A DNA stretch of 64,000 nucleotides from Burkholderia cepacia (lineage in GTDB: Bacteria > Pseudomonadota > Gammaproteobacteria > Burkholderiales > Burkholderiaceae), in NCBI RefSeq assembly GCF_001718835.1, contig NZ_CP013443.1, positions 2,790,001-2,854,000 on the forward strand, given 5' to 3'. A model generated the notes under the pieces. It searched no databases, had not been told where the DNA came from, and worked only from the letters and a program-made list of their open reading frames with translations. Positions 18,214 through 26,875 of the stretch are shown here, one piece after another. How positions within the stretch are numbered: the first letter of the stretch is position 1; each line of letters starts with the position of its first letter. The translations under genes and the position numbers were made by a program.

Positions 18214-19422
18214 ATGAATCAGTCGTCCACCGCGGACGCGGGCCGCGCGAGCGGTCGCTTCTTCTCTGACACGTCGGTCTCGGCACTCGTCGCCGGCTTC
18301 GTCGCGATGATGACCGGCTACACGAGCTCGCTCGTGCTGATGTTCCAGGCCGGCCGCGCCGCCCACCTGTCCGATGCGCAGATCTCGTCGTGGATCTGGG
18401 CGCTGTCGATCGGCATGGCGCTGACGACGATCGGCCTGTCGCTGCGTTTTCGCGCGCCCGTCGTCGTCGCATGGTCGACGCCCGGCGCCGCGCTGCTGAT
18501 CGCGTCGCTGCCCGGCGTGCCCTACCCCGAGGCGATCGGCGCGTTCGTCGTCTGCGCGGTGCTGCTGACGGCCGTCGGCGTGAGCGGGCTGTTCGACACG
18601 CTGATGCGCAAGATTCCGGCCGGCATCGCCGCCGCGCTGCTCGCGGGCATCCTGTTCGAGATCGGCATCGAGATCTTCCGCGCCGCGCAGTTCCAGACCG
18701 CGCTCGTGCTCGCGATGTTCTTCACGTACCTGATCGTCAAGCGGCTCGCGCCGCGCTATGCGATCGTGACGACGCTGATCGTCGGCACGGCGGTGGCCGG
18801 CGGCCTCGGCCTGCTCGACTTCAGCGGCTTTCACATCGCGTTCGCGAAGCCCGTGTTCACGATGCCGGCGTTCTCGATCGCGTCGATCGTCAGCATCGGC
18901 GTTCCGCTGTTCGTCGTCGCGATGGCGTCGCAGAACGTGCCGGGCATCGCGGTGCTGCGCGCGGACGGGTATCAGACCCCGTCGTCGCCGCTGATCGCGA
19001 CCACCGGCCTCGCATCGCTGCTGCTCGCGCCGTTCGGCTCGCACGGCGTGAACCTCGCGGCGATCACGGCCGCGATCTGCACGGGCCCGGAAGCGCACGA
19101 GGATCACGCGAAACGCTATACGGCCGCCGTGTGGTGCGGCACGTTCTACCTGGTCGCGGGAATCTTCGGCGCGACGATCGCCGCGCTGTTCGCGGCGCTG
19201 CCGAAGGCGCTCGTCGTGTCGGTCGCCGCGCTCGCGCTGTTCGGCTCGATCATGAGCGGCCTCGCGAACGCGATGCAGGACGTGAAGCAGCGCGAGGCCG
19301 CGCTCGTCACGTTCATGGTCACCGCGTCGGGCCTCACGCTGCTGTCGATCGGCTCGGCGTTCTGGGGGCTCGTCGCGGGGATCGTCACGCAGGTGATCCT
19401 GAACGCGCGCCGCCCCGCGTAA
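18214..19422 (+). CDS. benE: BenE-type benzoate/H+ symporter
   Basis: A 402-aa integral membrane protein with about 11-12 helices. Family-typical segments include VAGFVAMMTGYTSSLVLMFQA near the start, VVVAWSTPGAALLIASLPG, VPLFVVAMASQNVPGIAVLR and GSHGVNLAAITAAICTGPEA, the last being the conserved substrate-path region. BenE proteins import benzoate with protons. No ben catabolic genes are visible here, so the substrate could be another aromatic acid. GGAG lies 9 nt before the ATG. Confidence 0.88.
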   Translation: MNQSSTADAGRASGRFFSDTSVSALVAGFVAMMTGYTSSLVLMFQAGRAAHLSDAQISSWIWALSIGMALTTIGLSLRFRAPVVVAWSTPGAALLIASLPGVPYPEAIGAFVVCAVLLTAVGVSGLFDTLMRKIPAGIAAALLAGILFEIGIEIFRAAQFQTALVLAMFFTYLIVKRLAPRYAIVTTLIVGTAVAGGLGLLDFSGFHIAFAKPVFTMPAFSIASIVSIGVPLFVVAMASQNVPGIAVLRADGYQTPSSPLIATTGLASLLLAPFGSHGVNLAAITAAICTGPEAHEDHAKRYTAAVWCGTFYLVAGIFGATIAALFAALPKALVVSVAALALFGSIMSGLANAMQDVKQREAALVTFMVTASGLTLLSIGSAFWGLVAGIVTQVILNARRPA

Positions 19423-19578
19423 TGCGGCACGGCGCTCGCCGGACATGCCGAAACGTGCCCGACGCGAATCGGGCCTAGAATGATGGTTCGGAAGCGGCGC
19501 CCGGCGCCGCTTCGCTTCGCCGCCGCGCTCGCGCGGCCCGTGAGAACCCGGCGCCTTGCGCCCTTCTTCCGAATCGCC

Positions 19579-20532
19579 ATGACTACCGCACTCGACCAGC
19601 TGAAGCAGTACACGACCGTCGTCGCCGACACGGGCGATTTCCAGCAGCTTGCGCAATACCAGCCGCAGGACGCGACCACGAACCCTTCGCTGATCCTGAA
19701 GGCCGTCCAGAAGGACGCGTACAAGCCGATCCTCGAGAAAACCGTCCGCGATCATCGCAACGAAAGCACCGACTTCGTCATCGACCGCCTGCTGATCGCA
19801 TTCGGCACCGAGATCCTGAAGCTGATCCCGGGCCGCGTGTCGACCGAGGTCGATGCACGCCTGTCGTTCGACACCCGGCGCTCGATCGACAAGGGTCGCG
19901 AGCTCATCAAGCTGTACGAAGACGCCGGCATCGGCCGCGAGCGCATCCTGATCAAGCTCGCGTCGACGTGGGAAGGCATCCGCGCGGCCGAGGTGCTGCA
20001 GAAGGACGGGATCAAGTGCAACATGACCCTGCTTTTCTCGCTCGTGCAGGCCGCCGCCTGCGCGGAAGCCGGCGCGCAGCTGATCTCGCCGTTCGTCGGC
20101 CGCATCTACGACTGGTACAAGAAGCAGGCCGGCGCGGAGTGGAATGAAGAGAAGGACGGTGGCGCGAACGATCCGGGCGTGCAGTCGGTGCGCCGCATCT
20201 ACACGTACTACAAGACGTTCGGCTACAAGACCGAAGTGATGGGCGCGAGCTTCCGCACGACCAGCCAGATCACCGAACTCGCCGGCTGCGACCTGCTGAC
20301 GATCAGTCCCGATTTGCTGCAGAAGCTGCAGGACAGCAACGACACGGTCACGCGCAAGCTGTCGCCGGAAGCGCTGCACGACAAGCCCGCCGAGCGCGTC
20401 GCGATCGACGAGGCGTCGTTCCGCTTCCAGCTGAACGACGACGCGATGGCAACCGAGAAGCTCGCCGAAGGCATCCGCGTATTCGCCGCCGATGCGGTGA
20501 AGCTCGAGAAGCTGATCGACTCGCTGCGCTGA
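19579..20532 (+). CDS. tal: Transaldolase
   Basis: A pentose phosphate enzyme that transfers a dihydroxyacetone unit between sedoheptulose-7-P and glyceraldehyde-3-P. It is 317 aa, the usual size of the TalB type. It begins MTTALDQLKQYTTVVADTGD, carries the DATTNPSLIL signature, and has the Schiff-base Lys in RILIKLASTWEGI, followed by CNMTLLFS. The C-terminus (EGIRVFAADAVKLEKLIDSL) is complete. It stands alone and ends in a strong terminator. Confidence 0.96.
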   Translation: MTTALDQLKQYTTVVADTGDFQQLAQYQPQDATTNPSLILKAVQKDAYKPILEKTVRDHRNESTDFVIDRLLIAFGTEILKLIPGRVSTEVDARLSFDTRRSIDKGRELIKLYEDAGIGRERILIKLASTWEGIRAAEVLQKDGIKCNMTLLFSLVQAAACAEAGAQLISPFVGRIYDWYKKQAGAEWNEEKDGGANDPGVQSVRRIYTYYKTFGYKTEVMGASFRTTSQITELAGCDLLTISPDLLQKLQDSNDTVTRKLSPEALHDKPAERVAIDEASFRFQLNDDAMATEKLAEGIRVFAADAVKLEKLIDSLR

Positions 20533-20593
20533 ACCCTGCCGAACGTCAGCAGGCGGCAGCCAGTCTGACAACAGCCGTCAGCAGTCTTGCCGG

Positions 20594-20629
20594 AAACGGC
20601 CGCGAACCTTGCGTTCGCGGCCGTTTTTT
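20594..20629 (+). terminator. Intrinsic terminator after transaldolase
   Basis: A perfect stem AACGGCCGCGAAC / GTTCGCGGCCGTT with a 5-nt loop, followed by TTTT: a classical rho-independent terminator. Confidence 0.9.
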
Positions 20630-20717
20630 CATCCCGCTGTCAGACCCACGCACTACAATCCACGTCACGGGTGCGCCGGCCGCCTCCCGGGCGCTCACCC
20701 CGGAACAGGAGACAACG

Positions 20718-21173
20718 ATGCAAGTTCAACCGTACCTGACGTTCTACGGTCGTGCCGACGAAGCCCTTCAGTTCTACGAAAAGGCACTCGGTGCGAAGAC
20801 GATGTTCAAGATGCACTTCAAGGACGCGCCGCCGAATCCCGACTACCCGATGGCGCCGGAGATGGGCGACAAGGTGATGCACGCAAGCTTCACGATCGGC
20901 GACTCGATGATCATGTGCTCGGACGGCGACTGCAGCCAGCCGGCCGGCGCCGCGCACGCCGGCTATTCGCTGTCGCTGAACCCGGCGACGGTCGAGGAAG
21001 GCCAGAAGCTGTTCAATGCGCTCGCCGACGGCGGCGAAGTGACGATGCCGTTCGGCAAGACGTTCTGGGCGCTCGGCTTCGGGATGGCCAGGGATCGCTT
21101 CGGCGTGCACTGGATGGTCAACGTCGAAGACCTGTCGCAGCGCGAGGAGCTCGCGAAACGCGCAGCGGACTGA
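20718..21173 (+). CDS. VOC-superfamily PhnB-like protein
   Basis: A 151-aa two-repeat betaalphabetabetabeta (glyoxalase/bleomycin-resistance fold) protein of the PhnB group. Conserved pieces are VQPYLTFYGRADEALQFYE, the HASFTIGDSMIMCSD strand, SLSLNPATVEEGQKLFNAL and MPFGKTFWALGFGMARDRFG, ending HWMVNVED. PhnB-like proteins have no settled activity. AGGAG lies 6-7 nt before the ATG. Confidence 0.87.
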   Translation: MQVQPYLTFYGRADEALQFYEKALGAKTMFKMHFKDAPPNPDYPMAPEMGDKVMHASFTIGDSMIMCSDGDCSQPAGAAHAGYSLSLNPATVEEGQKLFNALADGGEVTMPFGKTFWALGFGMARDRFGVHWMVNVEDLSQREELAKRAAD

Positions 21174-21180
21174 CGAGAAA

Positions 21181-21215
21181 AAAACGCCCGCCACCTCACG
21201 GTGGCGGGCGCTTGC
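21181..21215. terminator. Bidirectional terminator between PhnB-like and MctP genes
   Basis: A stem CGCCCGCCACC / GGTGGCGGGCG with a 4-nt loop and a preceding A-run, located between two convergent genes. Confidence 0.85.
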
Positions 21216-21237
21216 GTTTCCGTGCGTTCGACGCGCG

Positions 21238-22788
21238 TCAGCTCTCGACGACGTCGAGATAGTCCTCCGGCCGCGTGCGATCCTCCGCATGCGCCATGCC
21301 CATCACGCGCACCAGCACGCTCACCGCCACCGCCACCACCAGGTTCACGACCAGCGACCACACGGCCGCGTAGCCGGGAATCGCGAGACCGAACAGGTGG
21401 ATCGTGAAGATCGAACTGGCGAGCTTCAGCGAAATCGCCATCCACGTACCGCACACGATGCCCGCCGCCCAGCCGGCCAGCAGGCCGCGATGGTCGAGCA
21501 CGCGCGTATAGAGGCCGAGCACGATCGCGGGAAGCGTCTGGATGATCCAGATCCCGCCGAGCAGCTGCAGCTGGATCGCATAGGTCAGCGGCAGCCCGAG
21601 GATGAACGCGACCGCGCCGACCTTCACGATCAGCGACACGAGCTTCGCGACGTGTGTTTCCTGGTCATGCGACATGTTGCGGTTCACGAACTCTCGGTGA
21701 ATGTTGCGCGTGTACAGGTTCGCGGCCGCGATCGACATGATGGCGGCGGGCACCAGCGCGCCGATGCCGATCGCCGCGAACGCGACGCCGACGAACCACG
21801 ACGGGAAATACTCGAGGAACAGCGCGGGCACAGCGAAGTTCGGGCCGAACGCCTTGAAGTACGGCGCGTACTGCGGCATGTCCTTCACGCCCGCCGCAAG
21901 CGCCATGTAGCCGAGCAGCGCGAGCAGGCCGAGCACGAACGAGTACGCGGGCAGCATCGCCATGTTGCGGCGGATCGAGTTGCCGGACGACGACGACAGG
22001 ATCGCCGTGACCGAGTGCGGATACAGGAACAACGCGAGCGCCGAGCCGATCGCGAGCGTCGCGTACGCGCTGTAGCCGTTCAGGCTCGCCGCATCGGGCG
22101 CCTTCAGCAGCAGCTTCGCCGGCGGCACGCTCGCGAAGATGTGCCCGAAGCCGCCGAGCTTCGCCGGGATCACGATGACGGCCGCCGCAATCGTGATGTA
22201 GATCAGGACGTCCTTCACGATCGCGATCATCGCGGGCGCGCGCAGGCCCGACGTGTACGTGTACGCGGCGAGGATCGCGAACGCGATGATCAGCGGCAGG
22301 TCGCCGACGAAGCCGGTCGTGTCGAAGCCGAGCGCGCCGATCACCACTTCGATGCCGACGAGCTGCAGCGCGATGTACGGCATCGTCGCGACGATGCCCG
22401 TCACCGCGATCGCGAGCGCGAGCATCCGGCTGCCGTAGCGGGCATTGACGAAGTCGGCGGCCGTCACGTAACCGTGCCGCTTCGCGATGCTCCACAGCTT
22501 CGGGAACACGACGAACGCGAACGGATAGATCAGGATCGTATAGGGCAGTGCGAAGAAACCCATCGCGCCGGCGCCGAACACGAGCGCGGGCACCGCGACG
22601 AACGTATACGCCGTATAGAGGTCGCCGCCGAGCAGGAACCACGTGACGATCGTGCCGAAGCGGCGTCCGCCGAGGCCCCATTCGTCGAGATGGGCGAGAT
22701 CGCCGCGCCGCCAGTTCGCGGCCAGGAAACCGATGATCGTGACGCCGATGAACAGCAGCACGAAGACGAAGGTCGCGGCAAGGTTCAT
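21238..22788 (-). CDS. mctP: Sodium:solute symporter, probable monocarboxylate permease
   Basis: A 516-aa SSF-family transporter with about 13 hydrophobic helices. The N-terminal region FLLGGDLYTAYTFVAVPALV and the long helix pairs match MctP/ActP-type monocarboxylate carriers (lactate, pyruvate, acetate). The start at 22788 is supported by AGGAGG 6-7 nt upstream and by an ATGA overlap with the stop of the preceding DUF3311 gene; this two-gene arrangement is usual for MctP. The substrate is inferred from family only. Confidence 0.87.
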   Translation of the reverse strand: MNLAATFVFVLLFIGVTIIGFLAANWRRGDLAHLDEWGLGGRRFGTIVTWFLLGGDLYTAYTFVAVPALVFGAGAMGFFALPYTILIYPFAFVVFPKLWSIAKRHGYVTAADFVNARYGSRMLALAIAVTGIVATMPYIALQLVGIEVVIGALGFDTTGFVGDLPLIIAFAILAAYTYTSGLRAPAMIAIVKDVLIYITIAAAVIVIPAKLGGFGHIFASVPPAKLLLKAPDAASLNGYSAYATLAIGSALALFLYPHSVTAILSSSSGNSIRRNMAMLPAYSFVLGLLALLGYMALAAGVKDMPQYAPYFKAFGPNFAVPALFLEYFPSWFVGVAFAAIGIGALVPAAIMSIAAANLYTRNIHREFVNRNMSHDQETHVAKLVSLIVKVGAVAFILGLPLTYAIQLQLLGGIWIIQTLPAIVLGLYTRVLDHRGLLAGWAAGIVCGTWMAISLKLASSIFTIHLFGLAIPGYAAVWSLVVNLVVAVAVSVLVRVMGMAHAEDRTRPEDYLDVVES

Positions 22789-23027
22789 CGACGGCCTCCT
22801 TGCGTGCCGCCCCCCGTCCACGCGTTCTTGGTCTTGAAGTACACGAACGCGGTGATCACCGCGCTGATGAAGACCCACAGCAGCTGGTACCAGTAGAAAA
22901 ACGGAAAACCGAACAACTGCGGTTCGATCTTGCTGTACGACGGTACCCAGACCATCGCGATCAGCGGCAGCACCAGCAGCCAGAGCCAGCGCTTGGCGGC
23001 CCGGTTGGCGTCGGCATCGTGAGCCAT
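22785..23027 (-). CDS. DUF3311 small membrane protein, partner of the monocarboxylate permease
   Basis: An 80-aa protein with two predicted membrane helices (WLWLLVLPLIAMVWVPSY and FFYWYQLLWVFISAVITAFVY). This layout matches DUF3311, which nearly always precedes an SSF monocarboxylate permease. Its stop overlaps the permease start by 4 nt, so translation is coupled. A GGAGA site lies just before its own ATG. Confidence 0.9.
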   Translation of the reverse strand: MAHDADANRAAKRWLWLLVLPLIAMVWVPSYSKIEPQLFGFPFFYWYQLLWVFISAVITAFVYFKTKNAWTGGGTQGGRR

Positions 23028-23223
23028 GACGTCTCCTCTTCTTTCCCGGTTATCGATCTTGTTGAGCGGGTACGGCGCCGAGAGGAGCGCAAAACGGGTA
23101 GGCTGCGGCTCCCCTGGCTTCGCGCCAGTATAGGAGCCGCGAGCACGCGGTCAAGCAGGGGCGAACCCGGACGATCCGTCCCTGTCGCGCGCTCGCGCCG
23201 GCATCCGGCCGGCGCATGAGGCA

Positions 23224-24141
23224 TCAGATCGAGAACGACGTCGCGTTCGGCGCGACAGATGCTTTCAAAGCTTTCACCCACTTGCGCGCGGGCAGGTCGA
23301 CGGCCGCCTCGATCAGCTTCGCACGCGCGTCGAGCCGGGCGAACGACACGTCGAGCGCGGGGCCCGAGAACGCGATCGCGATCCGGTTGCCGTCATGCAC
23401 TTCCGGCAGCGCGATCACGCGATTTTCGAATGCCGCGTTCAGGTGCTTCATGTTGCGCACGAAGCTCGGATGATCGCCGAACAGGTTGATCGTCGCGATG
23501 CCCGCGTCGGCGAGGCAGCCGCGCACCGCACGGTAGAACGCGACGCTGTCGAGCACGGGGCCGCGCGCGGTCGCGTCGTACAGGTCGATCTGGATCGCGC
23601 CCGTCGTGCCGCGGTTGGCGGGATCGTTGACGAAATCCCATGCGTCGGCTTCGTGCACGGCGAGACGCGCATCGTCGGGCGGCAGCGCGAACATCGTGCG
23701 CGCGGCGACGATCACGGCCGGGTTCAGCTCGACGGCCTCGACTTTCGCTTGCGGGAGGAAGCGGTGCGAGAACTTGGTCAGCGCGCCGGTGCCGAGCCCG
23801 AGCTGGACGATCCGCCCGGGCGTTTCGAGGAACAGCAGCCACGCCATCATCTGCTGCGCGTATTCGAGCTCGATGTGCAGCGGCTTCGAGATCCGCATCG
23901 CACCCTGTACCCATTCGGTGCCGAAGTGCAGGAAGCGCACGCCGCCCTCTTCCGAGAACGTGACGGGCGCGAAGCGCGGCTTGCGCGGCGCTTCGAGCAC
24001 GGGCACGTCGTCGTGCTCGTCGATGTCCGGGCGGCGCTTCACGCGCGGCGGCTGGAGTTTTTCGGAGCCGTTGTACGCGGACGGCTTGCCATTCTTGAAC
24101 GCGCGCGCCTCGGCGGACGCGCGCTTGATCAGTCGGGTCAT
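23224..24141 (-). CDS. Spermidine synthase-like (PABS) SAM-binding protein
   Basis: A 305-aa protein. The N-terminal 50 residues are basic and probably unstructured. The rest is a Rossmann methyltransferase fold with the SAM loop IVQLGLGTGALTKFSH, acidic strand end VEAVELNPAVI and an IQIDLYDATARGP motif. This resembles spermidine synthase paralogues of unknown activity found in proteobacteria. Whether it makes polyamines is doubtful. The Met at 24141 (MTRLIKRASAEA) is preferred over an upstream in-frame Met at 24336, which would add an implausible Ser/Ala-rich extension overlapping the divergent small gene. Confidence 0.83.
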   Translation of the reverse strand: MTRLIKRASAEARAFKNGKPSAYNGSEKLQPPRVKRRPDIDEHDDVPVLEAPRKPRFAPVTFSEEGGVRFLHFGTEWVQGAMRISKPLHIELEYAQQMMAWLLFLETPGRIVQLGLGTGALTKFSHRFLPQAKVEAVELNPAVIVAARTMFALPPDDARLAVHEADAWDFVNDPANRGTTGAIQIDLYDATARGPVLDSVAFYRAVRGCLADAGIATINLFGDHPSFVRNMKHLNAAFENRVIALPEVHDGNRIAIAFSGPALDVSFARLDARAKLIEAAVDLPARKWVKALKASVAPNATSFSI

Positions 24142-24298
24142 GATTGAATCTCGCTGGGTGATGCCGGTTTTAGCGGACGAGAGGATAGCATTCGCGGCGG
24201 GGGACGACCCTCGACAGCACCGTAGCGAAGCGCTTCGATCGCGCATGACTTCGCCGCCTGTTGGCGCTACGCTGCATCCATTGACGACCGGAGATCGC

Positions 24299-24553
24299 AT
24301 GGCATCGAACGGCAAGAAAATCTGGTTCCCGGCCAAACGCTATGGATGGGGATGGGGTTTGCCGGTCACCTGGCAAGGCTGGGTGGCGCTGCTTCTGTAC
24401 ATGCTCGGCGTCGCCGCGAGCGCGTCGCTTCTGCCGCCGCACGACGCGCCATTCGCATTCGGCTCGTGCGTTGCGGTGCTGTCCGCGGCGCTGGTCGTCG
24501 TGTGCTGGCTGAGGGGCGAAAAGCCGAAATGGCGTTGGGGCAAGGACGATTGA
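24299..24553 (+). CDS. Small two-helix membrane protein of unknown function
   Basis: An 84-aa protein. A basic/aromatic N-terminus (KKIWFPAKRYGWGWGLP) is followed by two hydrophobic helices (GWVALLLYMLGVAASASLL and GSCVAVLSAALVVVCWL) and a charged end KPKWRWGKDD. GGAG lies 5-8 nt before the ATG. It is divergent from the PABS-like gene. The base use matches the core genome, and the compact topology makes a real gene likely. Not recognised as a named family. Confidence 0.65.
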   Translation: MASNGKKIWFPAKRYGWGWGLPVTWQGWVALLLYMLGVAASASLLPPHDAPFAFGSCVAVLSAALVVVCWLRGEKPKWRWGKDD

Positions 24554-24584
24554 CCACGGCTGGCCGGGCCGCCTTAAACCCCGT

Positions 24585-24767
24585 GCGAGCCTGTCAGATT
24601 TCTTGTGTGTCGAGGTCATGAGACGATAACGGAAATAACGTCCTATGACCGAAGCAACTGTGACCAAGAAGAGCAAGAACCCGAAGGCGCCGAAGCTGTT
24701 CCCCGATCAGCTGATCGATCAACTGCTGGCGCAAATTCAGAACAAGGATGCCGAGTCGATCCTGGGC
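24585..24767 (+). mobile_element. 5' remnant of an IS256-family element with the first 41 codons of its transposase
   Basis: From 24645 the sequence encodes MTEATVTKKSKNPKAPKLF, then PDQLIDQLLAQIQN and KDAESILGE, the N-terminus of Burkholderia IS256-type transposases. The preceding 60 nt (from GAGCCTGTCAGATTTCTTGTG) look like the left end of such an element. The frame breaks abruptly at GGCGAA (24762-24767) and joins a glycosylase gene fragment. The remaining ninety percent of the transposase is absent, so the element is dead. Confidence 0.72.
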
Positions 24768-25016
24768 GAACCGCCCCGCCGTCTTCCCGTTGAAGCACAC
24801 CTTCTTCAGCAGCGGCGCGTGCTCGCGCAGCGCATCGAAATCGTTCGGCTTCGCATTCCGGATCGCCGAATCGAGACTCCCTTCGCGGTGGCACGCGGCG
24901 AGCACGTCCCAAATGCCGATGCCGTGCTGCACCGCACGCTCGAGACGCACGCCGTGCGCGAGCTCGTGCGCCGCAGCCCCCCAAGCACCTCGCCGAGCAA
25001 CCGCCAGAACTGGTTA
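24762..25016 (-). pseudogene. Decayed partial copy of the deoxyinosine glycosylase gene
   Basis: On the minus strand this region encodes NQFWRLLGEVLG, then after a frame change GIGIWDVLAACHREGSLDS, AIRNAKPNDFDALREHAPLL and KKVCFNGKTAGRFA. These match the intact gene at 26399-26875. Both copies are in the same orientation. They are nearly identical over the KKVCFNGK part and more diverged toward the N-terminal part. The start, the catalytic N-terminus (MILGSFPGE) and the C-terminus are missing. It borders the IS256 remnant on one side and the DUF1016 gene on the other. Confidence 0.85.
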
Positions 25017-25088
25017 GCGTTTTGGCAAATTTGACACCTCGTCAGCACCGCCCACCTCGATCATCTCCAAAGTTCCGCGGTGTGGCTC

Positions 25089-25119
25089 TTGACGAGCACT
25101 CTTTCAATTACATTACAAT
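25089..25119 (+). promoter_or_regulatory. Probable sigma-70 promoter of the DUF1016 gene
   Basis: TTGACG at 25089-25094 and TACAAT at 25114-25119 with a 19-bp spacer, in an AT-rich patch about 115 bp upstream of the DUF1016 start. Confidence 0.5.
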
Positions 25120-25232
25120 GCAATACATGAATGTGTCTCTAACCTGCTGACGAATGCCAGAACCTGCACACCGTTCGTTTTTTCGAAAGGCAAGACATTC
25201 AGTGATGAAGCACATCGAGGAGTGATGGTGTC

Positions 25233-26390
25233 ATGAACGACGTGACAGTGCCCGAGAATGACTATAAGAAAACACTCAGCGATGTGGTCACGATGCTCGA
25301 GCAGGGTCGAAAGGCCGCGGCACGCAGCATCAATGCCCTGATGACGGCGACTTACTGGCAAATCGGCCGTCGCATCGTCGAATCCGAGCAAGGCGGCGAT
25401 GCTCGCGCGGCGTATGGGCACGCGCTCCTGCAGCGCTTGTCTGCGGACCTGACCAGGCGATTCGGCCGTGGTTTCGGGGTCGACAATTTGGAGCTGATGC
25501 GACTGTTCTACCAGAGCTATCCGCCGGCCACGATTTCCGAATCATTGATTCGGAAATCTGCGGCAGCAGATCCGGCATCAAAATCCGTATCACCGATTCG
25601 GGATTTTTCGCTCCAGGAATTGGCCGAGAGTCTTCCGCTTTCCTGGACGCACTATGTCCACCTGATCCGACGTACGCGTTCGTCCGAAGAGCGCAGCTTT
25701 TACGAAGCCGAGGCGTTGCGAGGCGGCTGGAGCGTGCGCCAGCTAGACAGACAGATCGGCAGTCAGTTCTATACTCGGGCGCTGATGTCCAGGAACAAGC
25801 GCGCGATACTCGATGAGGGTGGCGTCGCGCAGCGCGGCGATGCAATGACGCCCGAGGAAGCGATCAAGGATCCATACGTTCTCGAATTCCTCGATCTCAA
25901 AGACGAATATTCGGAAACGCAGCTCGAGGAGGCGTTGATCCAACGGCTTGAGGATTTCCTGCTCGAACTCGGTGGCGACTTCACGTTCGTGGGCCGACAG
26001 CGAAGACTACGCATCGGCGACAGCTGGTTTCGCGTGGACCTGCTCTTCTTTCACCGGCGTTTGCGATGCCTTGTCATCATCGATCTCAAGCTGACCGAAC
26101 TGAATCATGCTGACGTCGGCCAGATGCATATGTACTGCAACTATGCGAAGGAGCATTGGACGCTTCCGGGCGAGAATCCGCCGGTAGGGCTCATATTATG
26201 TGCTCGAACCAATGCCGCGATCGCGCGATACGCCCTTGAGGGACTGCCTAACAAAGTGCTCGCCGCCGAATATCATATGGTCCTTCCGGACGAGGAAATA
26301 CTCGCGCGGGAACTGGCCAAGACGCGACGCGAATGGGAAGCTCAACACGCTATCCCGACAAGCTCCGTCCGGGCGGAAAGTGGGACGTAA
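25233..26390 (+). CDS. DUF1016 (YhcG-like) PD-(D/E)XK nuclease-domain protein
   Basis: A 385-aa protein. The N-terminal domain (about 15-180) matches DUF1016_N, with AARSINALMTATYWQIGRRIV, EQGGDARAAYGHALLQRLS and SWTHYVHLIRR. The C-terminal domain (about 215-365) is a PD-(D/E)XK nuclease fold with Asp269 in RVDLLFFHRRLRCLV and Asp284/Lys286 in IIDLKLTELNHADVGQ, so the catalytic triad looks intact. Such proteins are spread by mobile DNA and often lie near restriction systems and transposons. Their role is unproven; defence or DNA processing is inferred. Codon use is less GC-rich than in neighbouring genes, and the gene sits inside a disrupted glycosylase locus, indicating transfer. A GAGGAG site precedes the ATG. 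Confidence 0.88.
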   Translation: MNDVTVPENDYKKTLSDVVTMLEQGRKAAARSINALMTATYWQIGRRIVESEQGGDARAAYGHALLQRLSADLTRRFGRGFGVDNLELMRLFYQSYPPATISESLIRKSAAADPASKSVSPIRDFSLQELAESLPLSWTHYVHLIRRTRSSEERSFYEAEALRGGWSVRQLDRQIGSQFYTRALMSRNKRAILDEGGVAQRGDAMTPEEAIKDPYVLEFLDLKDEYSETQLEEALIQRLEDFLLELGGDFTFVGRQRRLRIGDSWFRVDLLFFHRRLRCLVIIDLKLTELNHADVGQMHMYCNYAKEHWTLPGENPPVGLILCARTNAAIARYALEGLPNKVLAAEYHMVLPDEEILARELAKTRREWEAQHAIPTSSVRAESGT

Positions 26391-26398
26391 TCTGTCGG

Positions 26399-26875
26399 TC
26401 AAAGCCTGATCCGACGCCACAGCACCAGCTTCTGCTCGAACGACAACATCGCATTCGCCGGGCTCGACGAAGGCAGCACGAGCGTCTCGTACCCGGCCTG
26501 GCCGATCACGTCGGCGAACCGCCCTGCCGTCTTGCCGTTGAAGCACACCTTCTTCAGCAGCGGCGCGTGCTCGCGCAGCGCATCGAAGTCGTTCGGCTTC
26601 GCATTCCGGATCGCCGAGTCGAGACTGCCTTTCCGATGGCACGCATCGAGGACGTCCCAGATGCCGATGCCGTGCTTCAGCACGCGTTCGAGCCGCGCGT
26701 CATAAGCGAGCTCATGCAACGCAGGCTCGCCGAGCACCGCCCCCAGCAACCGCCAGAACTGGTTGCGCGGATGCGCGTAATACTGCGCGGCATCGAGCGA
26801 CGCCTCGCCCGGAAAGCTGCCGAGGATCATCGTGTGCGTATGCGGCCCGACGACCGGCGCAAACCCCTGCAGCAT
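26399..26875 (-). CDS. DNA-deoxyinosine glycosylase (hypoxanthine-DNA glycosylase of the UDG/Mug superfamily)
   Basis: A 158-aa repair enzyme that would remove hypoxanthine (deaminated adenine) from DNA. It opens MLQGFAPVVGPHTHTMILGS, then FPGEASLDAAQYYAHPRNQF, the family's catalytic N-terminal motif (GSFPGEASL with ..YYAHPRNQFW). KKVCFNGKTAG and the late motif LPSSSPANAMLSFEQK are also present. The start overlaps the ubiC stop (TGATG), so it is the third gene of the htpG-ubiC run. Its stop is only 8 bp from the convergent DUF1016 stop, and the short C-terminal end (VLWRRIRL) may have been trimmed by the insertion. Confidence 0.87.
   Translation of the reverse strand: MLQGFAPVVGPHTHTMILGSFPGEASLDAAQYYAHPRNQFWRLLGAVLGEPALHELAYDARLERVLKHGIGIWDVLDACHRKGSLDSAIRNAKPNDFDALREHAPLLKKVCFNGKTAGRFADVIGQAGYETLVLPSSSPANAMLSFEQKLVLWRRIRL

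Noticed and set aside
24594..24950. A 118-codon minus-strand frame containing glycosylase-like sequence
   Set aside because: It is a chimera of the decayed glycosylase copy and the reverse strand of the IS256 remnant, not a functional gene.
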